Positions 13,314 to 26,407 of a DNA stretch of 64,000 nucleotides are shown here, piece by piece. The stretch's first letter is position 1, and each line of letters begins with the position of its first letter. Both the position numbers and the translations under genes were made by a program. This DNA is from Hymenoscyphus infarciens. Taxonomy: Eukaryota; Ascomycota; Leotiomycetes; Helotiales; Helotiaceae. The notes beneath the pieces were generated by a model that worked only from the letters and a program-made list of their open reading frames with translations, was not told the origin of the DNA and did not search any database. The stretch spans positions 31,423 through 95,422 of the forward strand of contig LLCB01000232.1 in assembly GCA_001414345.1 (NCBI GenBank), in the 5' to 3' direction.

Positions 13314-14416
13314 TTTTGTGGTTGTTGATGTGAGTGACGGAGGTTCTAGATGCGATGTCGGCCAAAAAGATTTTGAGCCTCCGGAGGAAAGAGCAACCGA
13401 GGCTTATTTAAAGTTTTGTTGTGGCCTGAGGCAAGAATGCGCTCTCCTTTAAACCAGGGGTTATACGCGGCAGTTTGGTATTTATTGTACAGGCTTAGAA
13501 AGTCTGGAAACCAATTTCTTGAGACTAACTCGCGCGGATTAGTTTGAAATATTTAGTCATTCTTTGAGATGTTTCAGTACAAGGGTTTTACCAATGGTTG
13601 CCAGCACTATAGGTACCCAGTTGACTCTCATACAACGCAAAGTAAAGGTCTGAACAACCAGGCTAGAACTATTAAATAGAGTGCTATCCTGTTAAGTAAG
13701 AATTCAAAGCTTATACACTCTCATTATACAAGCTCAAGGGACTTCTTGAGTCCAAATTTATGGATTCTCCTAGACCTCCTCAGACAATAACAATACGGAC
13801 GAGTAGATAACCTCTCAAGCCTTTCGTATTTAGGAAAATTGGCGGCTACCTATCGTTCAGGTTGCCCCTTGTAAGAAAATAGGGGGCACCCAGCTGGCAT
13901 CGAATTTCCCCACCATCAAGGTCCCTAATCCGCCGAGCCCCTGCATAATAAAAGTCTCCTCATATACTTTCGAGACGTGGAACGTCCGATCTACTGTACT
14001 GTACTCACCACGAACTATCGCCATCTGAACAGATTCTCCTTTGAAGCTATTCGCATATTTTCCTTTCTATCGCGTTGTTGACAAATGTCCATGTCTGTCG
14101 CGTAAGGTTGCCATCCGATTCACTGCACTGCACTGCACTACACTTCACCCCTTGTCTCAACTAGCTCACGGCCATTACTCCTGACGGGATCCTCTTCAGC
14201 CCAACCACAGCACAGCGTCCAAGTGCAAACGCTCCCACAACCATCCCTTGAATAGTTACATTTTCTCCTAAAGGAAGTGGAATCGGAGAAACTTCTAGCC
14301 CAACGCCGCATGCGTAGCAAGGGCTCTCAAGTCTGCACACCGGAATTGATCGACCACAACGAATTCACTCGGCGGGCAGCATAAAACAATAGAAGGAGAG
14401 TCAACGCATCCTCAAG
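13314..14416. other. divergent intergenic region, no gene seen
   Basis: About 1.1 kb between the starts of LYS12 and the Ala/Pro/Lys-rich protein gene. No open frame of note and no repeat structure recognised. Confidence 0.5.
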
Positions 14417-16542
14417 ATGTCGGGAGGTGTACGCAACCTGCGGGCCATGTTCGAGAATAAGGATCCGGCAGAGGGCGAGGATCGAGGCCGTTCCCCTGGG
14501 GGAGGTTCAGTAGGTCAGGAGCTCCTTCCCTTTCGTGATTAAACTTCAACTAAACCACCCAAGGTGGTGCAAGTACAGGGACGTCACCTCGGCCTCTTTC
14601 CAAAGTTCGGACCAGCTTCGTTGCCGTCGAGAGAAGTGGTCAGCTAGGAAATCAGATAGGCCTCCAGAGAGCGGATAGCGGTGCATCGAGCACATCGAGG
14701 CGGAGGACAAGTCTCAGTATCGACGAAGAGACCTCCAACAATATGCCGACAAAGAAACAGCCAACGGCTCCCGAGCTGGACCCAAGCAAGCATTCTGCAT
14801 TGGAGGAGCGGATACCAGAGGCACTTGCAGAGAAGGCCCAGCCTGCAGAGAAGAAAATACCCACCTCGAATGGTACTGAGAAGAAGAAGGAACCTGCAAA
14901 ACCAGCACCCAGCAAGATGGAAGAGAAGACAACGAATGGACATGCAAATGGGGCTGCAAAATCTTCAACTGCCAAACCTGCCGAAAAGCCAGCCGCAAGC
15001 AAGACTACAACCAAGCCCGCACCAATCTCTACTGCGAGAACCACCGTCCCCCCCAAAGCCTCTCCCCAGAAAAACCTCAAATCCCCAGCGATGCCCAAGA
15101 CGCCAACGACCCCAAATAGAACTCATGCAAAAACAAAGGAGGCACCCAAAGCCAAGGAAACAAAAGCTCCCAAAGCTTCTTTGGCACCAAAGCCTGCTAC
15201 AACACGGGCATCCAGTCGACCACCTCCTGCACAGGCTCATGGTTCTGCTCCCAAGACAAGAATCCCCAAGGAATCACCACCACAAACTGGCTTCAAGAAG
15301 CCCCGCCCAAAGTCACCAACACGACCAGTCAAGCTACCTGCTTCTCTCACGGCGCATACTGCTTCCTCGGGCTCAAAGACATCAGCATCCCCTCCAGCGG
15401 TCACAAGACAATCACTCAGTCGTGCATCTGGCAATTCCCAGCCAGTTAATTCACTTCAAGCCCACACTGCTGCTTCACGCTCGCCAAGTCGGGTAAGTAC
15501 AACATCCACATTGGGTCGCAAGCCTTCAACCTTGAAGCACGGTAGTGGCAGACCTTCCCTGGGTCCTCCACCACAAATAATCAAAAAGCAGACTTCTCGC
15601 GCGAGTTTGCCCCACCAACCTGCGCCTGCAGATGATTCTTTCCTAGCACGTATGATGCGACCAACAAATGCATCTTCCGGGAAAATTGCTGAAAAGCAAG
15701 AGACCACCGGGCCACCAAAACGAGCACCATCCGTTAGACGTCCTGTTACGAGGGATGGACCACCGAAAACTCATGATGCCTCAAAGGGTAGCCCTGCCCC
15801 AAAAACTAGACAAGCTGCCCCATCGAAGATTGCCACAAAGCATACAAAGCCTGTGGAGAAGGGACCTAAGACGCCAACACCAGCTACCACACCAGCTGCG
15901 AAGTCGGTTGCCAAGTCAGAGCCCAAGGAGAAGCCAGTTGTCGCTGCACCTGCTCTAGAGGAGAAGATTGATGTTCCAGAAGTTCAGGAAGCTCCTATCG
16001 AGGAAATCACTGAAGCTGCACCAATTTCCGAGTCTGAGATCAAGGAAGAGGCTAAAGTTGAGCCAGAGGTATCCAAGGATGAGCCTGAAGTTGAAGAGAA
16101 GATCGTCACCCCAGTTGTCGAGACTAAGGAAGAGGTCGTCGTCCCAGAGCCAGAGCCTGTAAAGGAGCAAACACCAGTTGAGGAGCCAGTCGCCATCTCC
16201 GAACCCGTCGATGATACCGTTGTTGAAACCAAGGAAGATACCCCAGAAATCGAGGCCCCAGAAGTTCAAGAGCCAGAAATTGTCGAGAAGAGACAAGAGA
16301 TACTCGCAATCGTTGAGCCAGAAGTCAAAGAGCAAGTAATCATTGAACCTAAGGCCTCAGTTGAGGAGCCGATCAAGGAAGTTTCCGTCGAGGAGCCAGC
16401 AAAGGTCGAAGCAGCCCCTGCACCAATCGAAAGCAAAGTCGAGCTTGAGGAAGAAGACCCCGAGGATGCCAAAGCCCGCGAGGAGATTGAGAAACTCAAT
16501 GCTGAGTTCGCTAAGCTTGCAGCTGCTCCAGAGGTTAAGTAA
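14417..16542 (+). CDS. Ala/Pro/Lys-rich disordered protein with conserved N-terminal motifs
   Basis: Two exons (14417-14513, 14564-16542) joined across a 50-bp intron encode 691 aa. The N-terminus has two motifs that recur in filamentous ascomycete orthologues as I recall them: NLRAMFENK near residue 7 and RPLSKVRTSFVAVE near residue 45. Most of the protein is low complexity: residues ~100-430 are Pro/Ala/Lys/Ser-rich and strongly basic, with repeated SPTRP/SRSPSR-type sites; residues ~430-650 are acidic with irregular VEEP/EAPEVQEPE repeats. It ends in a charged helix (REEIEKLNAEFAKLAAAP). The basic-then-acidic arrangement and SP sites suggest a phosphoregulated scaffold or cytoskeletal protein, which is inference. 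The start is well supported because it brings the two conserved motifs together. Confidence 0.8.
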
Positions 16543-17981
16543 GTGTAGAGAGAATGGGAGAGAGGAAATTAGCATTTAGTGCCCTTGTAGTTTTGATACC
16601 AGTGTTTGTTGTTCTTCACAAATTTGTAAGATGGCGAGAGTGTAGTTTTTTGAGAAATTTTTGCTTTTGGAGGAGAAGTGCTCTGACGGCGGAAGCGGAG
16701 AAGGGAAAGAAAGAGAATGCCAACCTCTCAGCACGTACTGCTACTATTCCATTTGGCTATTTTAATAGTAGTTTATGTGTAGTGTTAGCTTAGGTATTGC
16801 ATTACTCAGTCTTCTGTATTACCTTTTTTACATTCTGTTTTGTGGCTGTTGACTTTTGAGTTCCGTGCTTCCAAAAATTTCAGTTCGTGAGTGTGGCCTA
16901 TTCATACTCGTACCGTCTAATCGTCTAGCTTTTCCAACAGTAATCCACGAGTAACCCACGAGTAACCCACCGAAACCTCGGCCACACACGTGTCGTTTGC
17001 CCCTTTCGGATTTTGGCATACATAATTTAGAAGACGGAGACTCAAGATTGCAATTGATAGAGAACATGTCTCTTGGTTGTAGGTGGAGAGTGGGTGATTC
17101 GTGATTCTTGGTGTCATTTCTGTATTAGAAAGAACAGTAAACAGACTGGGTTCGCCATGAAGAATAAACGTAGCAACTGATAGTTCCGGAGTCTTAATTA
17201 CTTTTAAATAACGTGGGCCATTTGCTGCCATTTTTCAGTCTAAGGTAGGGTTGGTTGCGGTGGATGGATAAGGCGGCAGCAAAACTCTCGTTGTTAATTC
17301 ATGTCTAGGGTTGCTCCAGTCTCTGGAGAATTTTATTGAAGTCACTTTGATAGGAAACAAGCGAGAGAAGGCAATGGAAATAACAAATATCTCATTTTGT
17401 TTCCGGTTATTTTCTCAAGGATACTACCAAGGATCCACCCTGGTAGCAACCCGCAATAACAACAATAGTGGTGAGTTCCTTAAAGATCAGCTTGTCTCAA
17501 AAGGGAGCCCATTATAAGTAGGTTGTTTGAATACCCCTTTGAACACAAGGAGAGCTATTTACTGCCGCTTTTCTGTTCCTTTACCTGAGTAAGTTGGCTG
17601 GTCGATGATGTTGCAATTTGATTCACAAGTGTTTCTATGGTTTCAAGTGGTTTTCAAATAATCGTCCTGTTCCCAATCTGATTACACATATAAAGCAAGT
17701 ACAATATTTACAATAACGAATAGCGGCTGTCAACTCCAACTTTCCTAAGATTACAATGCAACTTCGCCGTCATCTTCATCCCTTATTCTTCCTATTCTTT
17801 TTAGCCTTCTTATCTACTCTTATCTTCTCTTCTTCCTTCTTCCTCTTTTTCATTTCTATATTTTTCTCTCTCGCGCTTCCTTCTGTCTCTCCTCCTCCTT
17901 AGCAATCTCTTTCCTCTCCCTTTCTCTCGCCTCCACGGCTTCTCTCTCCTCCTTGTCTTCGGTCTCTTTTATTTTTCCAAG
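16543..17981. other. convergent intergenic region
   Basis: About 1.4 kb between two 3' ends. Minor open frames on both strands look random. The right edge (17740-17981) is nearly pure pyrimidine on the plus strand because it continues the Glu/Lys/Arg-rich reading frame of the next gene past its stop. Confidence 0.5.
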
Positions 17982-18869
17982 TCACTCCTTCTTCTCAGCC
18001 TTCCTCCTTTTATTTTTCTCCATGATCCTCTCTTTCTCCTTCTCCACCCATTCCCTAGCTTCTTTAGTACAAATCCTATCAAGTTGCGCTTCTTCAATTC
18101 GCCTTTCAATTTCCCTCTCTTCTTCGGTCATAATTGGCTCCCATTCTTGCCGAGCTCCAGAGCTTTCACCAAGCGCATCTCCAGAGGAAAGACCGAAAGC
18201 ATTACCCCTCAGAACTTCCTTGCTTTTCGCGCGCTCTTGCTCTTCACTTTGCTCGCGCATAGGAATCGCCTTCTCCGTCAAAAGAGAAACCCCTTTCAAA
18301 CGTGCCTCCTCAGCTTCCTTCTGAACTCTCTCTTCCGCTCCCCTTGCTTCCTCGGCTTGTCTCGCTTCCTCCATCAACATCTTCCTCTCCCCTTCTATAT
18401 TTCTTTCCTCTTCTTTCTCAATAATGCTTTTCTCCGGTTTATCCATAACCCCGAAACATAACCCTGTCCACTTAAACACCGCTAACAATCCAGCACATTC
18501 TTTGAGAATATCCATTAACACCCAGCTAAATAGTTCTGGGCTGATAAAGGATTGTATCACAAATTTGGTTAGGACTGGGAAGAAAGCCGGGATTTGGGGA
18601 TGTTTCGCTACGAGGAGTGCGTGTTTGTACGCGTCGGTGGAGATGAGATTTATTTCAAGAATTGAAAGGACTGGCAGGATTGTGGTTTCGATGGCTATTG
18701 CGAGGAGAGTCAGGAGGAGTGAGGGGATTGTTGTTAGGAGGATGGTTGTTAGGAGGATGGTTGATATTATTGAGGTAGTGTTTTGGTGAAGCGTGGTGTG
18801 TGATGAATTGAAATCATTGCATTGTTGTTGTTTCTTGGGGGGATTTCTGTTTTGATAAGTGGCGGTCAA
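17982..18869 (-). CDS. predicted membrane protein with C-terminal charged coiled coil
   Basis: A single exon of 295 aa. After a polar N-terminus, residues ~33-75 form one or two strongly hydrophobic helices (TILLTTILLTTIPSLLLTLL). A second hydrophobic region, residues ~95-140, follows (FVIQSFISPELFSWVL and LAVFKWTGLCFGV). From ~145 to the end the protein is Glu/Lys/Arg-rich and should form a coiled coil or single helix. No family is recognised. The stop is TGA followed in frame by another 41 open codons of the same charged composition, to a TAG at 17856-17858. This could mean readthrough, a recent nonsense change or an unrecognised splice. Topology and function are unknown. Confidence 0.5.
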   Translation of the reverse strand: MTATYQNRNPPKKQQQCNDFNSSHTTLHQNTTSIISTILLTTILLTTIPSLLLTLLAIAIETTILPVLSILEINLISTDAYKHALLVAKHPQIPAFFPVLTKFVIQSFISPELFSWVLMDILKECAGLLAVFKWTGLCFGVMDKPEKSIIEKEEERNIEGERKMLMEEARQAEEARGAEERVQKEAEEARLKGVSLLTEKAIPMREQSEEQERAKSKEVLRGNAFGLSSGDALGESSGARQEWEPIMTEEEREIERRIEEAQLDRICTKEAREWVEKEKERIMEKNKRRKAEKKE

Positions 18870-20429
18870 TATTGGTGTTGGTTTTGTTGGTCGTTGGTTT
18901 CGATGAGTGTTCGCCTAGATAGTTGATTGATAGATGTGCTTGCGTCGACCTTGAGGATGGTGGGTTTGATGAGTGATGGTTTCGATATGACCGTGTTGAA
19001 ATATAAGAGACTTGACGAAAACGAAAGAAAAGAAATTGGAGGGATTATAGTCTACTGTATGTTTGAATTTTGATGCCATTATTGAGATTGGTAGTTCGCG
19101 GGCTAAACGCAAGCGCCGCGATCGTAGCACTAAAATGCTTAGCTACATTTTAGCAGGACGCTTTCGGGGCGCTAACTGGGAAAGTTGGATCATAATTCTA
19201 GATGAGATACACTTCTGTTGCTTGTATTATTTTTGATTTGGAGTGAATTCATGGCGGGCTCGTTTTATTGGTGGCTGATGCTACGGTGAATTTCAGACCA
19301 CCCAAACCCAAATATCTCCCCTTTACTTAGCGAGAGTTGCTCGCGATGAACACTTCACATTGGCAGTAAATAGATACAACGAGTCTTTGTAGAATATTGA
19401 ATGTTAAGGGTTTCATAAAATAATGGCGCAACTATGCCAGTTGCATGCCGCATAGCCCAAAGGCAAAGTTTTAAATGTTTACAACATAAAACAAAGGAGT
19501 TGTAGCCCAGAAATCAGTGTTACTTTCCTTTCCAAGTAAGCACCAAGGTCTGATTGAGGCTCAAAGGTCGGGCATCCCCTAAAGACCCCCTTATACAGCT
19601 CGCCAAGCCGGTATGCTTGTAACGCTGCTGACTTCCGGAACCTCGCCATTCACAAAGTTGACAAATTCATCCATCTCGGGAAAAACTTCATTTCCCCACC
19701 TTCCCTCTCTATCATCTGGATAAACTCCAGGATCAATTTCCTTGGCTGTTTCCAGCAATGCAAGAGGATCTGCAATCTTTGTCTACAGTTTAAACTTATA
19801 CACATTTCAAACGATGAGGCGATAAGCGTGGGGTTCGCTCCCTTAAAGACCCTATGTATTCGGAAACACACGGGTACGGAGTACTCGTGGACTTCCGGCA
19901 GCTTGCCTGCAAAAGATGTCCAGAAAGAAAAATGAAGACGCGAGCGCGTAAAGTAGCCGTGGCCACAACCGAGCAATCCCGTGAGCAGGAGTCTCCACTC
20001 GTACCTCCAAGTTTCTGTTCGTGGCCCGTAAGGAACCTCTAAATAAAACTGAGATAATCGTGAGATTCTAAAGATCCTCCTGCTGGGAGGAGAAGATATA
20101 GCTCTCCAAGTCACGTGGTGCTGTGAATGTAAAGCTATGGATCTGTAGGTTCCAAATAGCATCTGGAATATGAGAAGTCTGTGAATGTGAATTCACCCAA
20201 GATGAATGGGCACAGTGCTTTCTTATTCACTGGGAAGTATATAACTCTCTCCGATTTCAAGATCCTCTGATGTTTCTCTCTTCCAACATCGCATCTCTAT
20301 CTAAATAGACAATATATGTTCCATGACCACACTATCATATAAAGCTCATTTTATACCGATATCAGAACAACAAAGGGACAGCTTCAACCCACGCATCCAC
20401 AACTGAGCAAAACAAAAATATCCCACAAA
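18870..20429. other. divergent intergenic region, no gene seen
   Basis: About 1.5 kb between divergent genes. The only sizeable open frame (19650-20162, minus) has no recognisable features. Confidence 0.5.
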
Positions 20430-23400
20430 ATGCCCATATGTATCAACTGCGGCAATTACCAACACCGCTGCATATGCGATTTCTTCATCCTCGACACCCT
20501 TTGGGTCCCACCCCCAGTAATCATCACTGAGACCTACCATGAGCACTACTCCTCCGTCGGCGGTTCCCATATCCACCATGAATCTCACTCTCACTCTGGA
20601 CATGACCATGGAAGCTATTCAGAACAATACGGATCAAGTTCCAACCAACTTCAAGGTGTTGAAGTCCCTCAAAGCTATGCCACTGCCGAAGAGGCCTTTG
20701 AGGCGGAAAAGCGGAAGGGACGACGGAATAATCGACAATATGAGAATGATTTGAGAGAACAAGAGAGGATTGCGGATGCTGATAGGAAACGACAGGCTGA
20801 AGAGGCTCAACGTCGGTAAGTCTATATCCTCTCCAAAAAAATATTGGATCCGGGATTATGAAAGGATTTGTCGCTAATCTTGCTTAGAGCTGCTACTGCA
20901 GACGCTCAAATGCAAGCCGCCTTCGAGCAAAACAAGAAACGCATAGCAGAACAAGGACGACAAGCCGATGAACAATTGCGCGCAGCGACCGAAGCGGAGA
21001 ACCTTCGCTTACAAAAAGAAGCCGATGCAGTTGATGCCGAGATCCGGAACCAAGAACAATATATTGAGCAACAGAGACGTGAAATGGAGAGCTTAGCTGA
21101 AAAAGCACGAACTGAGAAGCAGAAAAGAGAGTTAGAGGAGTTGAGAATCAAAGGGGAAGCCAGACTAGCTGAGCAGCGATTGGAAATGGAAGCCGAACGA
21201 GAGCGAGCTAGGCTGGAGGCTAGGAAAGAGGCTATGGCTGCTGAGAGACTAGCGAGGGATGAGGAGTTGAGAGAGGAAAAAAGAAATGCCGAGTTGCGTG
21301 CTGAAGAGGAGAAATACGCACATGAAAGACGCAAGATGGAAGTGGAAAGAGAAAGAAGAGAGGAAATGCTTCGAGAAGAGCAGCGAAATGCTGATCTCGA
21401 AGCCGAAATGCAAAAACATGAGCTCGAAAAGCGACGAATGGAAGAAGAAAGAAAGCTCGCACGTGATCGCAAACGAGATGCGGAGGCATTCGCCAGGGAA
21501 GAGAAAATGAGAGAGGAAGATAGAAGACACAAGGCAAGACTCGAGGAACAACGACTTGCTAGGGAGCGTCAACGAGAAGAGGAATCTCTTTCGAGAGAGG
21601 AAGCACTGAGACTGGAAAAACAACGCCATCAAGACAGATTAGATGCTCAGAAGCGAGAAATCGAGGAAGAGAAGAGTCGCATGGCGGAGCAAAGACTTGC
21701 TGCTGAGAGAGAGCGCGAAGAGGCAAGACGTAAGGAACTTGAATGGCAAGACGAGCAAAGATATAAAGCACAACTCGAATCAGAAAGACAAAAGATCGAG
21801 GAAGAGAAACGTCGAGCGGAACAACAAAGACTTGCCGCCGAACGTACACGGGAGGACGAGAAGAGAAGAGAACTTGAACGCCGAGAAGAGCAGCGACGAA
21901 GAGATGAAATGGATGCAGAGCAACGGAGATATGAAGAAAGGAAGCGTCGCCGTGAAGAAGAGCATCGTTTAGCGATGGAAAATTTACGTACGGATGCAAG
22001 TAACAAGCAAATCGAGTGGCAAGCTGAAGATACACGAAAGAAAGAAGCCGAAGCTGAGAAGCGCAAATACGAGGAGCAGGTCCGTCGCTTTGAAGCCGAG
22101 CAACGTGCCCAAGCGGAGCGAAAGAGGCAAGCAGATGAAAACACAAGGAAAGCACAAGAAGCGATGCGAGCCCAGGTAAGTCACCCTTCATCCCCTTTTT
22201 TCAAGGTTTTAGGGCATGCACGAGGATCCTAGAATTCTTGGAACGAGTTTTTCAATTATTCTAGGCCCTCTGGTTCAACCACTCTCGGGGGTTAAAGAAA
22301 ACATCATGATGCTTCCCCAAAGAAACTGACTCCAGAACAGGAACAAGCAAGCCGAGCCGAAAATCAGCGAAAACAGATTGAAGATTCCAAACACGACCGA
22401 GAAATGGAAGATCTCCGTAGAAAGACCCAAGAACTCGAGGAAGCACGGAAACGTCATGCCGAAGAGTTTACGAAAGCCCTAAAGCGTGAAGAATACTGGA
22501 AGCAAGACCAAGAAAAGACAGCTCGGGCACTCAACCAGAAGCGACTTGATGATGAGAAAAGACGATTGGATGAACAGCGAAAGAGAGTCGAGCAGGGACG
22601 GAACAATGATCTTGAGGCAAGAAAACAGAGAGAGGAGAAAGCGCATAGAAAGGCGATCGAATCAAGTGCCAAGGAGGTCGAGAGAATGAGAGAGGAAACT
22701 AGATCTCTTGGTCTTGGTTTGCAGAAACGTTCGGATTCTCAGCAACTGACTGGTAAGGCCGCTCAGATGTCTGCTATGCGTGAGAAGTTGGCGAATTTGA
22801 AACTCAAAGCTATTGGTGCTTCGTCGTCCAACACACCCACTACTTCTTTGTACCCCAGTTCTTCCACAGCAGCCGCTCTACCTGCGACTCCTCCGATGAG
22901 ACAGTTGCAAGGGTAAGTCAAATTACTAGAGCCTTTTGCACCCAACGATTAGCTAACTTTGTTGAGCAGGTCAAGTTCAACAACTTCCCCACCATCAACT
23001 TCTCTAGTTTCAGAAAAGGAACGCAAATTGGCCGAACTGAGAGAAAAGCTTGAACAGAGCAAGGCGAGACTCGCAACAACAACTAAAGCACTGCCTTCAT
23101 CCTCGGGCGGAAGCTCTGCAAGTGGAGCAAGAAAAGTTCAAGATCTAGAGAGAATAGCCCCAACGAGGTCAACAGCTTTGGTCTCAGAGCAAGAACGCAG
23201 ATTAGCCGAGCTCAAGGAAAAGAAAGCGGCACTAAAGGCGAGACTCAACACCGCAGGCTCAGCTCAAAGTTCCTCAGCACGGCCATCCAGTGTTGCGACA
23301 TCCTCGTACACTAGAGACGGCAAGCCGTTACCAAGCCCACCAGCACAGCGAGCGATCCAGGATATTGGATCGTCGAGTCGTCCATATTCCCCAGCTCATA

Positions 23401-23582
23401 CATCATATTCGGGAACCAGTGATAGTTTACCACCTGCGCCGGAAAGACTCGCTATTGAACCTGCGGAAAGCGAAAACGATAATTCTCGTGGTGCGTTGGC
23501 TCTCGCAAGGGTGGAACGGGGTCTGACAAAGACGAAGAAGGTCGGGTCGTCGATGCTTGGTTTATTGAAGAAGAAGAAATGA
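20430..23582 (+). CDS. 952-aa highly charged helical protein with N-terminal Cys motif
   Basis: Four exons (20430-20815, 20888-22175, 22341-22912, 22970-23582) with introns of 72, 165 and 57 bp give 952 aa. The N-terminus carries CINCGNYQHRCIC, a compact C-x2-C/C-x-C cluster that could bind metal (inference), followed by a His-rich stretch (HIHHESHSHSGHDHG). Residues ~85-740 are an almost uninterrupted Glu/Arg/Lys/Gln helix with repeats such as EEQRLARER and RRAEQQRLAAERTRE, typical of single alpha helices or long coiled coils. The C-terminal ~220 residues are Ser/Pro-rich with two copies of a SEKERKLAELREKL / SEQERRLAELKEKK module. It ends in a basic LLKKKK. No function is recognised; a cytoskeletal or filament-associated role is a guess from composition. 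Confidence 0.8.
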
Positions 23583-24554
23583 AGAAGACGAAGTGATGAA
23601 GAAGAACGGGGAATGTTGGTATAGAAGGTGATATAAATGGCGAGTGTTTTGAAAAGCCAGTGTAGTATAAGCGTGACTAGGTCCGAACGATGAGCTACAT
23701 AATATTTTCAAGCCAAGCGACCAGAATACGTGATTCTTGTGTGAGAGTTACTTGAACAATTAACATTGTACCAGGAGACTTAGTATGATTATGCGCGGAG
23801 GTTAGGGTAGCTAAGAGTACGAATCTCAATTACCCTAGCCTTCTTCACACAATTAAATTCATTTGTTCCAGACCACCTTGCATAATTTTAATTTTACGCT
23901 GTTCAAGTACGCGAAACAGAACTCTCTAAAAATACAATAACAAAAAACACCAAACAAGCAACAATCTCATCATTGGTAAAAAGAAGTCAAATACTTACCT
24001 CCTCATTAGATAGAACCAAGAAATATCAGCTTTAAACCAACCAACTCCAAAAAAACAAGCGCGCATGCATCCTTAGAGACCGGCAGAGGAAAAACCCGCG
24101 GATAGATCCTCAGCCGGACTCGCCAAAGACGCACTAGTCATCATCAATAAGCCGGCCTTCATTCCGCACCTCCTAATACTTCAGCGGTGTATGCATTGTG
24201 GAGTTGTGACGCATTGAGGCTGGGATGGCGGTTCATGGTGCTCCTAGTCAGCTCGGAGCCGCCTCGGCCTTTTATTTCGAGGCCGGGAGAAAGGCACGTG
24301 ACTCGCCTCGTTCTTTCGATCACGTTAGTTGCAGGAGTTGAAGTCGGGTTGTCGTAGGGCGTTGGGCGTTAGGGGGTGATAAGTGATGAGGAAGTATTGT
24401 GACAGTGGCGTGTGTATCAAGAATAATTACCGATATCTTGAGAAGATAAATCAATCATCATATTCGTAGCAGTTATTACTGTCTAGTTTAAACTCCATAT
24501 ACACATCTAGTATATATATTCTATCCATTATCAATCCAGTGAGTTTTCCCATAT
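23583..24554. other. convergent intergenic region
   Basis: About 970 bp between two 3' ends, AT-rich near 23880-24050. No gene seen. Confidence 0.5.
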
Positions 24555-26407
24555 CTACAACTTCGCACTAATCCCATCGCTATCATACATAACGGCTTTC
24601 TCTGCATCAACCTTCTCGGCGTGCGAAGCAATGACATCTCCCTTCTCATCAACCGGAATGTTTGGTGTTCGCTTCGATTGTTTGATGCTCTGTTTGACAA
24701 CAGCGAAAATGGAATCGTTCTCCTTGAACATCGAGTCGATCTGTTCAAGACTTTGACCCATAGTTTCAGGGTAGAAGAAGAACACGGATAGAGGGATGCA
24801 GAATGAGATGACGCAGTAGAGGATGTAGTATTTCCATCCGATTGAATTGATGGCTGTTGGGGTGACCATTGCGACGACAAAGTTCCAGAGCCAGTGGTTG
24901 GCTGTTGAGACGGAGGACATTGCTACTCGGAGACTGAGAGGTGCAATCTCGGCGCAGTAAAGGAAGTTGGCTCCAAGGAATCCGATTGGGACGAAGAAGT
25001 TGAACTATGAGTTGGTTAACAATTAAAGAGGTGCTAGGGAGTTGGGAAATACAAACCATGAATACGAAGAATACAGAGGCGATTGACGCAGATTTGTTGC
25101 CTTCCATTGAGGTAGAGATTGCCAATGCCAACATGCAACATCCCATTCCGATACCGCTAAACATGAAAAGAGCTCGGCGACCGAATCTGTCGATAGTGAA
25201 GAAGGCAACGAAGCATGACAAGAACTTCCAGGTGAGAGTTCCACCAGCAAGGATTCTGGAAGTTTGACTGTCAAGTCCGAGACCTTGCTGGAAAATGACT
25301 GGCGCGTAAACAGCTGTGAATTGTTAGTGACAGAGAATCGTGTTTCCGAAAAGATGTGACTTACAGATCAAGTTACTTCCAGACATTTGTTGGTAGAACT
25401 GGAGCAAAATACAGAGAGTAAATCTGTAGAAAAGCTTATCTGGACCACTCTTGAAGCAATCTTTTAATCCGACAGGACTGGCGTTCATCTCCTCAATGTT
25501 TGCCTCAATGCTGCTGATAGCCAAATTGACAACAACATTATCCTCTTCAACATCGTTCAAAATAGCCAAATTTTGTCTGGCTTCCGCGGCTCGTCCAACA
25601 CGAATCAACCATCGAGGCGATTCTGGCATGCTAAAGATGCTGCCCATGAGCAACAAAGAGACGATTGTTGGCAGTGCGAGTGGTAGTCTCCAGGAGATGG
25701 ATCCGGTCTTGATTTGGAAGAATCCGAGGTTAATCCATGACTCTAGAACGTATCCCAGAGAGATAAATAGGCCATCGAGTACAACGTGCTTACCACGATG
25801 TTTTGCGTCTGAACATTCTGCCTGCCAGACTGGAACTGTTGCGGAAAGAATACCGACACCGACTCCAATGATGACACGACCGACGATGAATTGAGGTAAG
25901 CTGAAAGAGGTGCAGCAAATTGCCTCTCCGATGAAGGTTAAAAGGGCACCCCCACTAAAAGTAATTGTTAGATTTTCTCGTCGAAGCGAAGAGCTTACGA
26001 GGACAAACCGATCCTCCAGCTACTAAGAATTGCAAGGACAACTTACAAAATCAATTTCCTACGTCCGAAGATGTCGCCAGTGAAAATACATGAAAGAGCT
26101 CCTACTAGTGCACCAAGAACGAAGCTGGCAACAGTGGTGCCTTGCACAAGTGCGTGTTGTGTTTTCACGGCCCCGGTGACGTCTAAATGCGGAAATTAGT
26201 AAAATTTCAACAGGTTTAAGTTATTTGAAGAAAGATAGAAAAGTGGATTTACTTACGGATGGTATCAATCGCTGGGAAAGTTTTTGTCCAATCCTCCAAA
26301 CTAAGTAAACCTCCTATTCCGGATTGGTTATAGCCAAATAAAACAAAAGATGGAGCGACAACCAGACCAAGCTGGGCGAGGGAAGAGGCTTTTCCACGTA
26401 GAACCAT
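24555..26407 (-). CDS. MFS sugar porter (hexose-type transporter)
   Basis: Five exons (26257-26407, 26047-26182, 25365-25954, 25057-25313, 24555-25004), introns 51-92 bp, 527 aa. The protein moves a sugar or polyol, usually with protons, across the plasma membrane. Sugar-porter signatures are visible: the first helix with FVLFGYNQSGIGGLL, the loop GDIFGRRK after helix 2, a GRVIIGVGVGILSATVPVW helix, PESPRWLIRVGR after helix 6, QQMSGSNLI in helix 7, and the C-terminal PETMGQSLEQID. The cytoplasmic tail is acidic and ends ISAKL. Length fits the family (500-550 aa). Substrate cannot be deduced. The start ATG at 26407 is the only one giving the normal short N-terminus before helix 1. Confidence 0.92.

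Noticed and set aside
15955..16335. Antisense Leu/Trp/Asp-rich frame opposite the Ala/Pro/Lys-rich gene
   Set aside because: Composition is the complement of the acidic repeat region and shows no protein-like pattern.
21559..22191. Antisense 210-codon frame inside the charged helical protein gene
   Set aside because: Long antisense frames are expected opposite Glu/Arg/Lys-rich coding sequence.
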